A DNA stretch of 35,672 nucleotides from Candidatus Obscuribacter phosphatis (GCA_001899315.1 MOYA01000001.1:2860400-2896071), one strand, 5' to 3'; counted from the stretch's first letter, positions 15,616 through 24,747 are shown. The notes: generated by a model from the sequence alone, not told the origin. A program made the numbers and translations.

Positions 15616-18447
15616 TTACTGGCAGGCTTCACAATCAGGGTCGGTTATGGAGCAGGCCTTGGGCTGCACCTGAGCCTTCGCGGCTGAGGCTGTCGGAACT
15701 TTGTTGAGCACGCCGATCTGAGTAGTTGATTTCTCAGGGGCTGTGGCTGAGGCGGTGCGCAGGTAATAGGTGGTTTTGAGACCCTTGGTCCAAGCCAGTT
15801 TGTAGGTCTCGTCCAGTTTCTTACCGCTTGGTTCAGCCATATAAAGGTTCAAGCTCTGAGCTTGGTCGATCCATTTCTGGCGTCTGGAAGCAGCTTCCAC
15901 CAACCACTTAGGATCAACTTCGAAAGCTGTAGCGTAGAGAGCTTTCACATCTTCAGGAATACGATCGATGGGCAGCAAGGAGCCGTCGAAATATTTCAGA
16001 TCGTGCACCATCACTTCATCCCAGAGACCAAGACGTTTCAAGTCTTCCACCAGGTAGGTATTGACCACGGTGAACTCGCCAGAGAGATTTGACTTGACAT
16101 AGAGGTTCTGGAAGGTCGGTTCGATAGATTGGCTGACGCCGATGATATTAGATATGGTGGCGGTAGGAGCAATCGCCAAGCAGTTGCTGTTGCGCATACC
16201 ATGGCGAGCGATATGCTCACGCACCGGTGTCCAATCTAGGCGACTGGAGCGGTCTACATCAACACTACCGCGCTCACTGGCCAAGATATCGATTGAGTCT
16301 TGGGGCAGAATGCCTTTGTCCCAGAGTGAACCCTTGTAGCTGTTGTAGGTGCCTCTTTCGGCAGCCAATTCAGAGCTGGCCAAGATGGCGTAGTAGCTCA
16401 CGGCTTCTTGGCAGTAGTCGGCAAAGTCGACTGCTTTATCGGAAGCATAGGGTAGACGCAAGGTGAGCAGAGCATCTTGGAAGCCCATGACGCCTAAGCC
16501 GACCGGACGATGGCGCATGTTGGCGTTGCGAGCTTTGGGCACGCTGTAATAGTTGATATCGATAACGTTGTCGAGCATGCGCATGGCAACGCGACAGGTG
16601 TGAGACAGTTTCTCGAGGTCGAGGGCGCCGTCTTTGATGTGAGCGACCAAGTTGATGCTGCCCAGGTTACACACAGCTGTCTCGCTCTCAGATGTATTGA
16701 GAGTGATCTCGGTGCAAAGGTTGGAACTATGCACAACACCGACATGCTGCTGAGGGCTTCTCAGGTTGCAAGGATCTTTGAAAGTCATCCAGGGATGCCC
16801 GGTTTCGAAGAGCATGGTGAGCATCTTGCGCCAGATAGTGACAGCGGGCACTTTCTTGAAGAGCTTGATGTGCCCTTCTTCAGCCATTTTTTCATAGCGC
16901 TCGTAAGCAGCTTTGAATTTCTTGCCATAGAGATTGTGCAAATCGGGCACTTCGTCTGGGCTAAAGAGAGTCCAATCGGCATTCTCTTTTACTCTTTCCA
17001 TAAAGAGATCTGGAATCCAGTTGGCGGTGTTCATGTCGTGGGTGCGACGACGGTCATCACCGGTGTTTTTGCGCAACTCAAGAAACTCTTCGATGTCCAT
17101 ATGCCAAGTTTCTAGATAGCAGCAGACAGCCCCTTTGCGCTTGCCACCTTGGTTGACGGCGACAGCGGTGTCGTTGACTACTTTCAAGAAAGGCACTACG
17201 CCCTGGCTCTTGCCGTTGGTGCCGGCAATATGCGCGCCAAGAGCACGCACCGGTGTCCAATCGTTACCCAGCCCGCCGCTAAACTTAGATAGCAAAGCGT
17301 TCTCTCTTACTGCCTCATATATAGATGAAAGATCATCATCGACCGTGGTCAAGAAACAAGACGAGAGCTGCGGTCTATGGGTACCGGAATTGAACAGTGT
17401 GGGTGTGGAGGAAACAAAATCAAAACTGGAAAGTAGATTGTAGAACTGGATTGCTTTCACTTCGCGGTCGATTTCATTGAGGGCTAGCCCCATGGAAACA
17501 CGCATCCAGAAAGCCTGCGGCAACTCAAATACAACCCCTTCTTGGTGCAAGAGATAGCGATCGTAAAGAGTTTGCAGACCGAGATATTGGAACTTCAAGT
17601 CGCGGTCGGCGTTTAAGGCGGCTGCTACTTTATCTAAATCAAAAGTAGCCAGACGCGGATCAAGCAAACCGACTTTGATGCCTTTGGCAATATAGTCATG
17701 GAAATAAGTCTTGTAGCGGTCTTTCATTTGCTCTTGGCTGACCGACTCGCCCAAAACTTCTAGGCGCATCTGCTGCAAAAGCAAGCGAGCAGTGGCAAAG
17801 CTATAAGCAGGATCTGTCTCAATCAAAGCCCGAGCGCTCATGATGGCCGAGCGAATTACTTCAGACTCTTTCACGCCTTCATAAAGACTTTCCACCGTTG
17901 AATTGAAAATGCGGCGGGGGTCGACCATATCACCGAGACCGGCACAGGCATCGACAACAATATCTTTCAAACCAAGCTGAGCCAAAGGCACAGTGCTGCC
18001 GTCGGCGCGGGTGACATTGGGACCAAGATTCATCGGCTTGGCTTCAGGCTGCTGAGCGGCACGCTCTTGAGCACGAGCTTCGCGATAAAGAACATAACGA
18101 CGAGCCACTTCTTGCTCACCGGCGCGCATCATGGCCAGCTCAACTTGGTCTTGAATATGCTCGATGTGCAAGACGCCGCCTTCAGGCAGGCGCTTCATCA
18201 GGGTTTCGACAATCTGACCGGTGAGCTTGCTTACCAGCGCACGCACCCGCGAACTCTCGGCGCCATGGGTGCCTTCAACAGCCAAAAAGGCTTTGGTCAT
18301 AGCTACGGCGATTTTAGAAGGATCAAATTCAACGACATTACCGTTGCGTCTGAGCACCTTATATAGTGCAAATTGGCTGATCCGTTCTTCACTCAGTCCA
18401 AAACCAGCGGGGTCGGCATGGTGGACTGCTGTAAGCACCTGGGTCAT
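15616..18447 (-). CDS. nrdA: Class I ribonucleotide reductase, large (catalytic) subunit
   Basis: Reduces ribonucleoside diphosphates to deoxy forms, using a thiyl radical generated through NrdB. The 943-residue protein starts at an ATG with AGGAG. Residues about 28-125 form an ATP-cone ([20 protein letters not shown]), so allosteric activity control is expected. The catalytic set is present: Cys364 (SSCFLTT), the NxCxE motif (Asn576, Cys578, Glu580 in SSNLCTEI) and Cys593 ([10 protein letters not shown]). The C-terminal redox pair for thioredoxin or glutaredoxin is Cys939-Cys942 (DCEACQ). [16 protein letters not shown] segment is also typical. Its expression should fall when cobalamin is abundant, given the upstream riboswitch. 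Confidence 0.97.
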   Translation of the reverse strand: MTQVLTAVHHADPAGFGLSEERISQFALYKVLRRNGNVVEFDPSKIAVAMTKAFLAVEGTHGAESSRVRALVSKLTGQIVETLMKRLPEGGVLHIEHIQDQVELAMMRAGEQEVARRYVLYREARAQERAAQQPEAKPMNLGPNVTRADGSTVPLAQLGLKDIVVDACAGLGDMVDPRRIFNSTVESLYEGVKESEVIRSAIMSARALIETDPAYSFATARLLLQQMRLEVLGESVSQEQMKDRYKTYFHDYIAKGIKVGLLDPRLATFDLDKVAAALNADRDLKFQYLGLQTLYDRYLLHQEGVVFELPQAFWMRVSMGLALNEIDREVKAIQFYNLLSSFDFVSSTPTLFNSGTHRPQLSSCFLTTVDDDLSSIYEAVRENALLSKFSGGLGNDWTPVRALGAHIAGTNGKSQGVVPFLKVVNDTAVAVNQGGKRKGAVCCYLETWHMDIEEFLELRKNTGDDRRRTHDMNTANWIPDLFMERVKENADWTLFSPDEVPDLHNLYGKKFKAAYERYEKMAEEGHIKLFKKVPAVTIWRKMLTMLFETGHPWMTFKDPCNLRSPQQHVGVVHSSNLCTEITLNTSESETAVCNLGSINLVAHIKDGALDLEKLSHTCRVAMRMLDNVIDINYYSVPKARNANMRHRPVGLGVMGFQDALLTLRLPYASDKAVDFADYCQEAVSYYAILASSELAAERGTYNSYKGSLWDKGILPQDSIDILASERGSVDVDRSSRLDWTPVREHIARHGMRNSNCLAIAPTATISNIIGVSQSIEPTFQNLYVKSNLSGEFTVVNTYLVEDLKRLGLWDEVMVHDLKYFDGSLLPIDRIPEDVKALYATAFEVDPKWLVEAASRRQKWIDQAQSLNLYMAEPSGKKLDETYKLAWTKGLKTTYYLRTASATAPEKSTTQIGVLNKVPTASAAKAQVQPKACSITDPDCEACQ

Positions 18448-18522
18448 CTCGTATCTCCTGAAAAGTAAGAAATTAGTGCGGGAACTGAGGTGAGAATCTT
18501 TATTGAACTAAGGGGAAAGTGG

Positions 18523-18562
18523 ACAAAACAAAGCCCTCTCAGTGGATTGAGACCAAGAGGGC
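18523..18562 (-). terminator. Intrinsic terminator of the nrdAB leader (riboswitch expression platform)
   Basis: On the minus strand GCCCTCT pairs with AGAGGGC, with an inner TGG/CCA, and is followed by TTTGTTTTGT. It lies between the cobalamin aptamer and nrdA, about 75 bp before the start codon. Slightly upstream, CCTCTT can pair with AAGAGG or form CCTC-TTC-GAGG, offering alternative structures that could act as antiterminator. A second copy of TTTGTTTTGT lies just before the hairpin (about 18566-18576). Confidence 0.75.
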
Positions 18563-18624
18563 GCAACAAAACAAAGCATGCCTTGTCTATAAGCGCCTCT
18601 TAACCTCGAAGAGGTTTGACTTTA

Positions 18625-18775
18625 TGTGCGCCCAGGTGGGTAGTCTGGCTTTAAGTGCGACTCTTTCGAAACGCTCCTAATTACAGTTGCGGGACAGCGA
18701 TGGATTCACACCATCTTCCCCCACCAGATCTCTCGCTTGTTTTGCCTCGCTTTCAATTCATAGATAGCCAGCGTC
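18625..18775 (-). ncRNA. Cobalamin (AdoCbl) riboswitch upstream of nrdAB
   Basis: Minus-strand RNA shows the conserved aptamer core in order: GGGGGAAGATGGTGTGAATC (starting near 18725), CGCTGTCCCGCAACTGTAAT, then a variable arm, and the B12 box AGCCAGACTACCCACC (18650-18635), which matches most of the consensus. The 5' boundary is approximate because the outer P1/P2 pairing was not resolved by eye. An intrinsic terminator follows before nrdA. Known logic: bound cobalamin turns off the B12-independent reductase when a B12-dependent class II enzyme can work, as reported for Streptomyces nrdABS. Confidence 0.88.
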
Positions 18776-18780
18776 GAATA

Positions 18781-19286
18781 GCCCAGGAGCAAAACCAAGT
18801 TTCAAACTTGCCCGGGGCTTATTAGATTGGATATGAATGAATCGAAAAGCTGGAGACTCGAGTAGATCCCGTAAATTGCAGGGCACTCAGCTAATTAAGC
18901 GAAATTTCTCCTTGATTCGATTCGTCGATGTGTAGCAAGGTAACACTTACAAATTGCAGGCGCAAGGCTACCCCAAAAGCACGGGTAAGAAAGGCTGAAA
19001 CGAGGCTAAGCTTGGGGCTCAGAAGGCTCAACAAGAACCACCTTTGACTTTGATAATATATACACACGAAACCATTCGTGATACCACCGCATAAACACCC
19101 GATAGTACGAAGAACATAAAATTTCCTCTTCCTGCGTCGTTTTAGCACCATCTAACGATATATAGAAACGGCGTTACACCGCACTCATATTGAGGTTAAC
19201 GAAGAATGATCTTTCAGGCTCAAATAGCGGCAAACTGCTATCTTGCTAGGTAGCAGTCTGCTGCAGCGACTAGAAGGAGATAAGAC
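18781..19286. other. Intergenic region between divergent nrdA and the OsmC-like gene
   Basis: About 500 bp without a supported gene; it must hold the promoters of both flanking units. A dyad CACGAA-ACCA-TTCGTG lies at 19065-19080 next to the AT-rich stretch GATAATATATAC, which could supply a -10 on either strand. A short hairpin, ACTGCTA with TAGCAGT, lies at about 19234-19257, just before the OsmC-like gene. No NrdR box pair was seen with confidence. Confidence 0.5.
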
Positions 19287-19697
19287 GTGGCAAAAGTTAT
19301 AGTCAAAGCCAATGCGGCAAACGGATTCAGACAGGAAATTTCTTCTGACAATCACGCCTTTGCCTCCGATGCCCCCAAAGAGTTCGGCGGCTCAGACTCA
19401 GCCCCCAATCCGCACGAGCTTTTGCTCGGTTCGCTGGGTGCCTGCACGGCCATTACCTTGCAGATGTACGCCAAACGGAAAGAGTGGGACTTACAAAGCA
19501 TTAATGTAGACGTGCAAGAAGAAACAGTTGCAGGCGAAGACGGCACTAAGAAATCGCGCATTGTCAGAACCATCGAAATGACCGGCAATCTCACCGACGA
19601 GCAAGTGACCAACTTGAAGGGTATCGCCGACAAGTGCCCAATTCATAAGCTGCTGGAAGGTCCCAAGCAAATCGAGACAACAGTAGTTCATAAATAA
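19287..19697 (+). CDS. OsmC/Ohr-family protein
   Basis: A 136-residue member of the OsmC-like family, which includes thiol-dependent hydroperoxide reductases. The start is GTG with AGAAGGAGA seven bases upstream. Both redox cysteines are present: Cys53 in LGSLGACTAIT and Cys117 in DKCPIHKLL; PNPHELLLGSLGAC is the family hallmark. It lacks the longer Ohr N-terminal region and most resembles the YhfA-type branch, whose substrate is less clear. A role in peroxide or organic peroxide defence is likely. It stands alone, followed by a short repeat and birA. Confidence 0.9.
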   Translation: MAKVIVKANAANGFRQEISSDNHAFASDAPKEFGGSDSAPNPHELLLGSLGACTAITLQMYAKRKEWDLQSINVDVQEETVAGEDGTKKSRIVRTIEMTGNLTDEQVTNLKGIADKCPIHKLLEGPKQIETTVVHK

Positions 19698-19718
19698 AAT
19701 AGATGCCGGGCAGTCGCC

Positions 19719-19764
19719 AAGCAAATCTAAATTAGCTAAGCAAATCTAAATTAGCGAAGCAGAC
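19719..19764 (+). repeat. 19-bp tandem repeat after the OsmC-like gene
   Basis: AAGCAAATCTAAATTAGCT is followed directly by the same sequence with a G at the end, then the partial AAGCAGAC. CAAATCTAA recurs near 19796. It begins 21 bp after the stop; unlike the other stop-linked repeats, its period is not a multiple of three. Confidence 0.8.
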
Positions 19765-19862
19765 AGATTTAGAGACGCAAACATGTATTAGAGAACCAAA
19801 TCTAATAAAACCGCCAAATCGGCGAGAGACATAAACCCCCGCTTATCTTAAAATTGGGGTCT

Positions 19863-20666
19863 ATGAATTGTGCCGTTCTCAATCTTGCCGACTTTGAAGC
19901 CGCCCTCAAGACCAGATATCTGGGTCGGGGCGCCAACGAATGTCATGAAGAAATAGACAGCACCAATACCCGCGCGGCCAACCTGGCTGCCCTGGACGCA
20001 GCCAGCGGCACGGTGATCATGGCGCGCAGCCAGAGTGCCGGGCGCGGCCGCCAGGGCAGACAATGGGTTACACCCCTCGATGCGGGTCTCGCCTTTTCAG
20101 CCATACTGCGCCCCAACCTTCCCCTCAATAAACTGCCTCTGGTCACTCTGGCGGCAGGCAATGCCGTTTGCCGGGCAGCCACAGCCACATGCGGGGTCAA
20201 ACTCGGTTTAAAATGGGTGAACGATCTCACCGCCCAAGGTAAAAAAGTCGGCGGCATCCTCGCTGAAAAACCAGTGAAGGCTCTCATTATCGGCATCGGT
20301 ATCAATATCAGATTGAACCGAGCCGAATTGCCTGAAGAAATAAAAGATCGGGTGGACTGGCTGGAAAATCTGGCAGGTATGCCGGTAGATGCCAATCTTT
20401 TGGCGGCAGCGCTCTGCCAAAGCCTGGAAGAAGAGCTAGACAAGCTGGAAGAAGCGCAGTATCAAACAGTCATTGAGGACTGGAAAAAGAATAGCGTCAC
20501 CCTGGGCAAGACCATTAAAGCCACCTATGGCGGTGCCGAAATTGTGGGTGTCGCTAAAGATATAGGTGACAGCGGCGCCCTAATTGTAGAGAAAGCCGGG
20601 GGAGAAATAGTAGAGCTATCAGCCGGTGAGATTTCAATTCGTATGGCCGACGGAAGCTACTGCTAG
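19863..20666 (+). CDS. birA: Biotin-[acetyl-CoA-carboxylase] ligase, one-domain (class I) type
   Basis: Activates biotin with ATP and attaches it to the carrier lysine of biotin-dependent carboxylases. The ATG at 19863 is used; a TTG nine bases upstream is possible. At 267 residues it lacks the N-terminal helix-turn-helix of E. coli BirA and so should not act as a repressor. The catalytic loop GRGRQGRQW (60-68) and KWVNDL (117-122, usually KWPNDL) are present, followed by KKVGGILAE and IIGIGINI, and a short SH3-like C-terminal domain. Its TAG stop overlaps the GTG of the next gene (TAGTG), so translation is coupled to an acyltransferase that is not obviously related in function. Confidence 0.93.
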   Translation: MNCAVLNLADFEAALKTRYLGRGANECHEEIDSTNTRAANLAALDAASGTVIMARSQSAGRGRQGRQWVTPLDAGLAFSAILRPNLPLNKLPLVTLAAGNAVCRAATATCGVKLGLKWVNDLTAQGKKVGGILAEKPVKALIIGIGINIRLNRAELPEEIKDRVDWLENLAGMPVDANLLAAALCQSLEEELDKLEEAQYQTVIEDWKKNSVTLGKTIKATYGGAEIVGVAKDIGDSGALIVEKAGGEIVELSAGEISIRMADGSYC

Positions 20667-21886
20667 TGATCTTCTGCACCCATTGGTTCATCATCGCCGT
20701 CTCAATCTTTCTGCCTATTTATTGGCTAGCCGGCGGCAGACCAAAATGGCGCGCCTTTATTTTGCTTGGCTTTTGTCTAATCTTTCACAGTCATTTTGCC
20801 GGTGCCGCAGGGGTTCTGCCTATAATCACTCTGGCTTTAATCACCTATTTTTGTGGTCGCCTATCGGGCACCACCGGTGGGGCAGCGGCAATCGTCGGCA
20901 TTATCATTTCAACTGCCGCCCTCCTTACATATAAGTATCACCAATTTTTGCTCTTTGATTTGCTTGGCGCCGTCAATCGACCACTAGCCGATCACTTTGC
21001 CTCGCTGCTCAAGCCCCTTTTACCGGCCACTCCGCCACTGGCGATTAGTTTCTTTGCCTTTGAGTTTATACACTATTTAGTCGAGGTGAAAAGAGGCAGA
21101 GAGCCAATCAAGAATCCCTTTCACTTTGCCGCCTTCACTATCTATTTTCCTTCTCTAGTAGCCGGTCCAATCAAACGTTACTACGACTTTCTGCCCGAAT
21201 TAGAAAAAGGTCTGAAGCAAACCAAAACAGTAATGATTGCGGAAGGCTTGCTTTTGATGGCTTCGGGCTTTTTCAAAAAGATGGTGCTGGCCGATAACAT
21301 TAATCAGTTCATTTTGCATCAAGAGCCATTTTTCAATGTGCAAAGCCTGCCCGAGCGTTGGCTCTTTGTGCTGGCTTTAGCCGGACGCATCTATTTCGAT
21401 TTCTCTGGCTATACAGATATCGCCCTGGGTCTATCTTGTATGCTCGGCATCAAACTGCCAATAAACTTTAACAAACCCTATGGTGCCCGCTCTATTAGAG
21501 AGTTTTGGCAACGCTGGCATATGTCTTTGAGTTTCTGGATAAGAGACTATATTTATATTCCCTTGGGCGGCGGCCAACACGGCGCCGTAAGAAGAATACT
21601 GAACGGGCTCATCGCCTTTGCTCTTTGCGGTCTCTGGCATGGAGCCAGTTGGAACTTCGTTTTCTGGGGGCTCTATCATGGTGTCGGTCTAGCCATCAAC
21701 AATTACTATCGGCGCATCACCCTGTTTAAGCCGCTGGCAAAAGCCTTCGACCGACTTCCCGCTCTCGCCTGGCTGAGCACCTTCCTTTTTGTTATATTGG
21801 GCTGGCTTCCCTTTTTCTATCCGCTCGATAGAGCCTTCGGCATGTTCCTCTTGCTCTTCCAAACAAAGCTGGTGCCGCTTGAATAA
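20666..21886 (+). CDS. MBOAT-family O-acyltransferase (AlgI-like)
   Basis: A polytopic membrane acyltransferase of 406 residues, expected to move an acyl (often acetyl) group across the membrane for polysaccharide modification. The GTG start overlaps the birA stop by one base. The MBOAT/AlgI core is clear: SFFAFEFIHYLVEVKRG, GPIKRYYDFLPEL, FDFSGYTDIALGLSCMLGI, NFNKPYGARSIREFWQRWHM, and the catalytic His325 in CGLWHGASWNF, with a second conserved His338 in GLYHG. It is shorter than AlgI (about 470-520) and ends soon after the last helices. The following SGNH gene overlaps it by 8 bp, the usual pairing of transfer and export-side enzymes. Confidence 0.92.
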   Translation: MIFCTHWFIIAVSIFLPIYWLAGGRPKWRAFILLGFCLIFHSHFAGAAGVLPIITLALITYFCGRLSGTTGGAAAIVGIIISTAALLTYKYHQFLLFDLLGAVNRPLADHFASLLKPLLPATPPLAISFFAFEFIHYLVEVKRGREPIKNPFHFAAFTIYFPSLVAGPIKRYYDFLPELEKGLKQTKTVMIAEGLLLMASGFFKKMVLADNINQFILHQEPFFNVQSLPERWLFVLALAGRIYFDFSGYTDIALGLSCMLGIKLPINFNKPYGARSIREFWQRWHMSLSFWIRDYIYIPLGGGQHGAVRRILNGLIAFALCGLWHGASWNFVFWGLYHGVGLAINNYYRRITLFKPLAKAFDRLPALAWLSTFLFVILGWLPFFYPLDRAFGMFLLLFQTKLVPLE

Positions 21887-23069
21887 AGAAAAGCAAAAAA
21901 GCTATAGCCGCTATTTCTTACTGGGTACAGCCCTGGGTTTCCTGCTGTGCACACTGCTCGGTCAGATGCTTACCGCCTCACCACTGGCGGTGCCTAGTTT
22001 TACACGCTTTCACGAGTATATCAATCCAAACGGCGGCTTTTATCTAACCTATAACGAAATTCTCGCCCAGGCAAGAAAAACCATGGACGAAAAGCCCGGG
22101 CGAAAACTGCTAATTATTGGCGGCGACTCGGTCTTTTATGGCGAAGGGCAGAGCATCGAGCACTGCTGGACAATTGATTTGCAAGAAGAGTTGGATAAAC
22201 TCTACCCGGGGCAATATGCCGTGCTCAACCTGGCTCTACCGGGCACCAAAGTTTTTGAAGCAGGCAATTGGGTCTATGAAAAACTGAAGCGCGAGGGAAA
22301 AAATGTTCTTCTGGTCACCAATGCCATGCCCTCCACAGTCTTCGAACCATCGGGCACCATTCCTTTGCACTATATGTTCTTTGATGCGGTCGAGAGAGGG
22401 GCGCTGGATAATTTTGCCGAAAGATTATCTTTTGCCGAGAAGCATAAAGAATGGAGCCTCTTTCAAGACGACAGCCATGGCGAAAGCCTTAAACTGAGAG
22501 CACTTTTCAATCATTATTTGGCGGCAGAAGAATTGTGGACCCGCTTTACCTATTATGTTGTGGGCAACTACTATCACCGCTCTACGGCTGCCGCCTCGCT
22601 CTTACCTAGACGCGTATTCAAAGATCCATTTATAGATAGACCAACCTTTGACCGCACCGATGTGGAAAAACTAGACCACGGCATCAGCCAAGTAAGAAAG
22701 TTTCTAGCTGGTATCACAGCCCTCTATGAAGGCGGCAAAGCAAGCGAATACGAACAGTTCTTTTGGCGCCGCCTGCGGGGCTGCACGCAATGCGCCGTTC
22801 CGGCATCAAGCCGCGACTCGATTATTGTGGCTATCACAGCCATTAATCCGCTCTTTATTGACGAACTTTCACCCAGAGAAAAAGCCGACTATTTGCATAT
22901 AAAGAAACTCTGGCGTGAAAACTTTGAAAGATGCGGCTTTAAAACCATCGAACTAAACGAGACTCTAGCGAGCGAAAACTATGTCGACTTTGACCACCTC
23001 AACCCGGCAGGTGGAAAGCTTATGGCGAAAGAATTGGCAGCCAGACTGAGGGATAAATCTAATGACTGA
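21879..23069 (+). CDS. Membrane-anchored SGNH-hydrolase-like protein, partner of the MBOAT
   Basis: Initiation is placed at TTG 21879, overlapping the MBOAT stop by 8 bp; upstream frame-open sequence lies inside the MBOAT gene. The 396-residue protein has a basic start, one transmembrane helix (about 13-32), then an SGNH fold. The nucleophile block is LLIIGGDSVFYGEG (Asp83, Ser84), LNLALPGTKVFEAGNW follows, and the C-terminal DxxH block is DFDHLNPAGG (Asp370, His373). MBOAT-SGNH pairs such as AlgI-AlgJ/AlgX or DltB-DltD acylate extracellular polymers; the polymer here is unknown. Its stop overlaps the next gene by 8 bp. Confidence 0.82.
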   Translation: MNKEKQKSYSRYFLLGTALGFLLCTLLGQMLTASPLAVPSFTRFHEYINPNGGFYLTYNEILAQARKTMDEKPGRKLLIIGGDSVFYGEGQSIEHCWTIDLQEELDKLYPGQYAVLNLALPGTKVFEAGNWVYEKLKREGKNVLLVTNAMPSTVFEPSGTIPLHYMFFDAVERGALDNFAERLSFAEKHKEWSLFQDDSHGESLKLRALFNHYLAAEELWTRFTYYVVGNYYHRSTAAASLLPRRVFKDPFIDRPTFDRTDVEKLDHGISQVRKFLAGITALYEGGKASEYEQFFWRRLRGCTQCAVPASSRDSIIVAITAINPLFIDELSPREKADYLHIKKLWRENFERCGFKTIELNETLASENYVDFDHLNPAGGKLMAKELAARLRDKSND

Positions 23070-23331
23070 AAATAACCCTGAAGCAAATGAAGCAACAAAT
23101 AAAGAACCGAATAAAGAACTAAATAAAGAACCGAATAAAGCTGCCGGTTCAAATCAAGAACTTTTTGGCGACGACGGCAAACAGGCGCAAAGCACAAGAC
23201 TGCAAGAGCTAATCTTGTATAAAAACAAATGGTTATCGCTTGTTTCGGGCTTGGCAGTGGGAATCTTTTTGCACTACTTACTCTTTAGGTTGACTCTGCC
23301 GACCGAACCTTTTATCTATGCCGCTTTCTAA
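23062..23331 (+). CDS. Small single-pass membrane protein at the end of the acylation operon
   Basis: An 89-residue product that starts within the SGNH gene end, with GAGGG upstream. The first half is hydrophilic, with a tetrapeptide-like repeat (NKEP, NKEL, NKEP, NKAA) encoded by 12-bp DNA units (23098-23145). A helix at about 57-80 (WLSLVSGLAVGIFLHYLLF) spans the membrane and a short tail ends IYAAF. It may be a small accessory subunit of the MBOAT complex, by analogy with DltX-like proteins; that is inference from position only. The stop lies at the start of a degenerate repeat. Confidence 0.7.
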   Translation: MTENNPEANEATNKEPNKELNKEPNKAAGSNQELFGDDGKQAQSTRLQELILYKNKWLSLVSGLAVGIFLHYLLFRLTLPTEPFIYAAF

Positions 23332-23434
23332 TGTTTTCTGAAGTTTTCTGATGGTTTCTGATGCTTTCTGCTGATTTCTGATGTTTCCTAATCGTTTCTA
23401 GTGCTTTCAAATATCTTCTGATATTTCCCAAGCA
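23325..23434 (+). repeat. Degenerate 9-11-bp tandem repeat (TTTCTGATG-like) at a gene 3' end
   Basis: About ten imperfect copies of TTTCTGATG/TTTCTAATG run from the last codons of the small membrane-protein gene (GCTTTCTAATG) through the 130-bp gap to the convergent glycosyltransferase gene. Stop triplets are frequent. No hairpin terminator was seen in this gap. Confidence 0.75.
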
Positions 23435-23463
23435 GATAAACCTATTAACTTATCGCCTAACAG

Positions 23464-24738
23464 CTACAAAAGACGCTCCAACTCTTCTACATAGAGAGCC
23501 GCCCGTGCCGCCGCATCACTTTGATCTTGCATAAGGCGAGCCGCCTCTTTAGCTTTTTCTTGATATGGTGCAGAAAGCAAAATTCGACACTTTTCGGTAA
23601 AATCCTGGGCCCGGCTCTCAGAAAAGGCATCGGCCTTAACGCTCTGCGCCACCCCAAGTTTTTTCAGCCTAAAGGCATTATCAAACTGATCATGGGCAAA
23701 CGGTGCCACCAGCTGCGGCACTGCCGCATTGAGCGCCTGAGCACTGGTGCCGATACCGCCATGGTGCGAAACAAAGGCGGCGCGACTAAACAAAATATCA
23801 AAAGGTTCGTACTGAGCATGGTGAACAAAGTCGGGCAAGGGCGGCAAGCAATCTTTATAGCGACTGACAAAAATAGCTCGTCTATTGAGCTTCTTCACAG
23901 CTTCAAGGGCAAGGGCAAAATAACTATGGCTATGAGCCATGGCCGAACCGGCAGTAAAAACTAAAGGCGCTTCGCCTGCGGCAATGAAGTTTTCGGTGGC
24001 GGCGCTAAGACTCTCTACCCCTGAGCGGTTATAGAGCGGAAAGCCAACAAAGCGCAAGGGGGATGGCCAGTCGGCTTGAGGCGCCGCAAACCATTGAGGA
24101 AAAGCACAAAGCACTTGATCGGGCGAATGCAGCCAGCGCGAAAAAACTTGTTTGACCGGCGCCAAACCAAGAGAGCGCCTGTAGGTATTGAGATCGGCGC
24201 GACAGTTGCCGTCTAACAAAAAACGGTCGACAAGATTGAAATAGATGTCTTTGAAAATCTGCGGACAGGCACTGGGAATCTCAAAATCTGGACCGGTGGG
24301 CGGCTCAAATCTAGAGATGAGGCAACAGGGCGAAAGGTGCACCGTCGATAGTGGCACAGCCTGCAGCTTTGCCGATGCCGCCTTCTCTTGCAAAATGCGA
24401 CCGGCAATGGCAAGCGTAGTACCAACCATCACTGTTTTGCCCGGCACAACCAGCTTTTCGAGAGCGTCCACCGAGCCGGGCAAATATTTATAGAGATTCT
24501 TCCAGACCGTGGCAAAGGCGCGGCGCGGCTGCCACAGTTCGGGGTCGGCGGTGACAGCCTCAAAGCTTGCTCGATCGCCCATTTCTATAAAATCTAGACC
24601 ATGGGCGGCTACCTTGTCGGCAAAATATGCATTGGCGACAAAACCAACATCATGACCACGCGACTTGATAGCGCGCGCGATCTCCACCATAGGATTGATA
24701 TCGCCGTCACTGCCTAATGCCAGTACCAGGACTTTCAA
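23464..24738 (-). CDS. GT1-family glycosyltransferase (UGT/MGT type)
   Basis: A 424-residue GT-B enzyme that transfers a sugar from a nucleotide donor to a small or lipid acceptor. The N-terminus has ALGSDGDINPMVEIARAIKSRGH, typical of the sterol/macrolide glycosyltransferase group, with Asp13 in the GDxxP turn. The C-terminal donor-binding block is SHHGGIGTSAQALNAAVPQL (324-343) with HDQFDNA (349-355). Initiation is at TTG 24738 without a clear ribosome site, 9 bp after apt, so coupling is likely. The acceptor cannot be predicted. Confidence 0.88.
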   Translation of the reverse strand: MKVLVLALGSDGDINPMVEIARAIKSRGHDVGFVANAYFADKVAAHGLDFIEMGDRASFEAVTADPELWQPRRAFATVWKNLYKYLPGSVDALEKLVVPGKTVMVGTTLAIAGRILQEKAASAKLQAVPLSTVHLSPCCLISRFEPPTGPDFEIPSACPQIFKDIYFNLVDRFLLDGNCRADLNTYRRSLGLAPVKQVFSRWLHSPDQVLCAFPQWFAAPQADWPSPLRFVGFPLYNRSGVESLSAATENFIAAGEAPLVFTAGSAMAHSHSYFALALEAVKKLNRRAIFVSRYKDCLPPLPDFVHHAQYEPFDILFSRAAFVSHHGGIGTSAQALNAAVPQLVAPFAHDQFDNAFRLKKLGVAQSVKADAFSESRAQDFTEKCRILLSAPYQEKAKEAARLMQDQSDAAARAALYVEELERLL

Positions 24739-24747
24739 TTAGCTAAA

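Noticed and set aside
16510-17115. 201-codon frame antisense to nrdA, and similar frames opposite nrdB, glpK and recJ
   Set aside because: These are antisense shadows of strongly conserved genes with biased codon use and have no independent support.
18891-19151. 86-residue minus-strand frame in the nrd/OsmC intergenic region
   Set aside because: It begins with a poly-basic run, has no ribosome site and no recognisable domain, and overlaps the likely promoter region of nrdAB.
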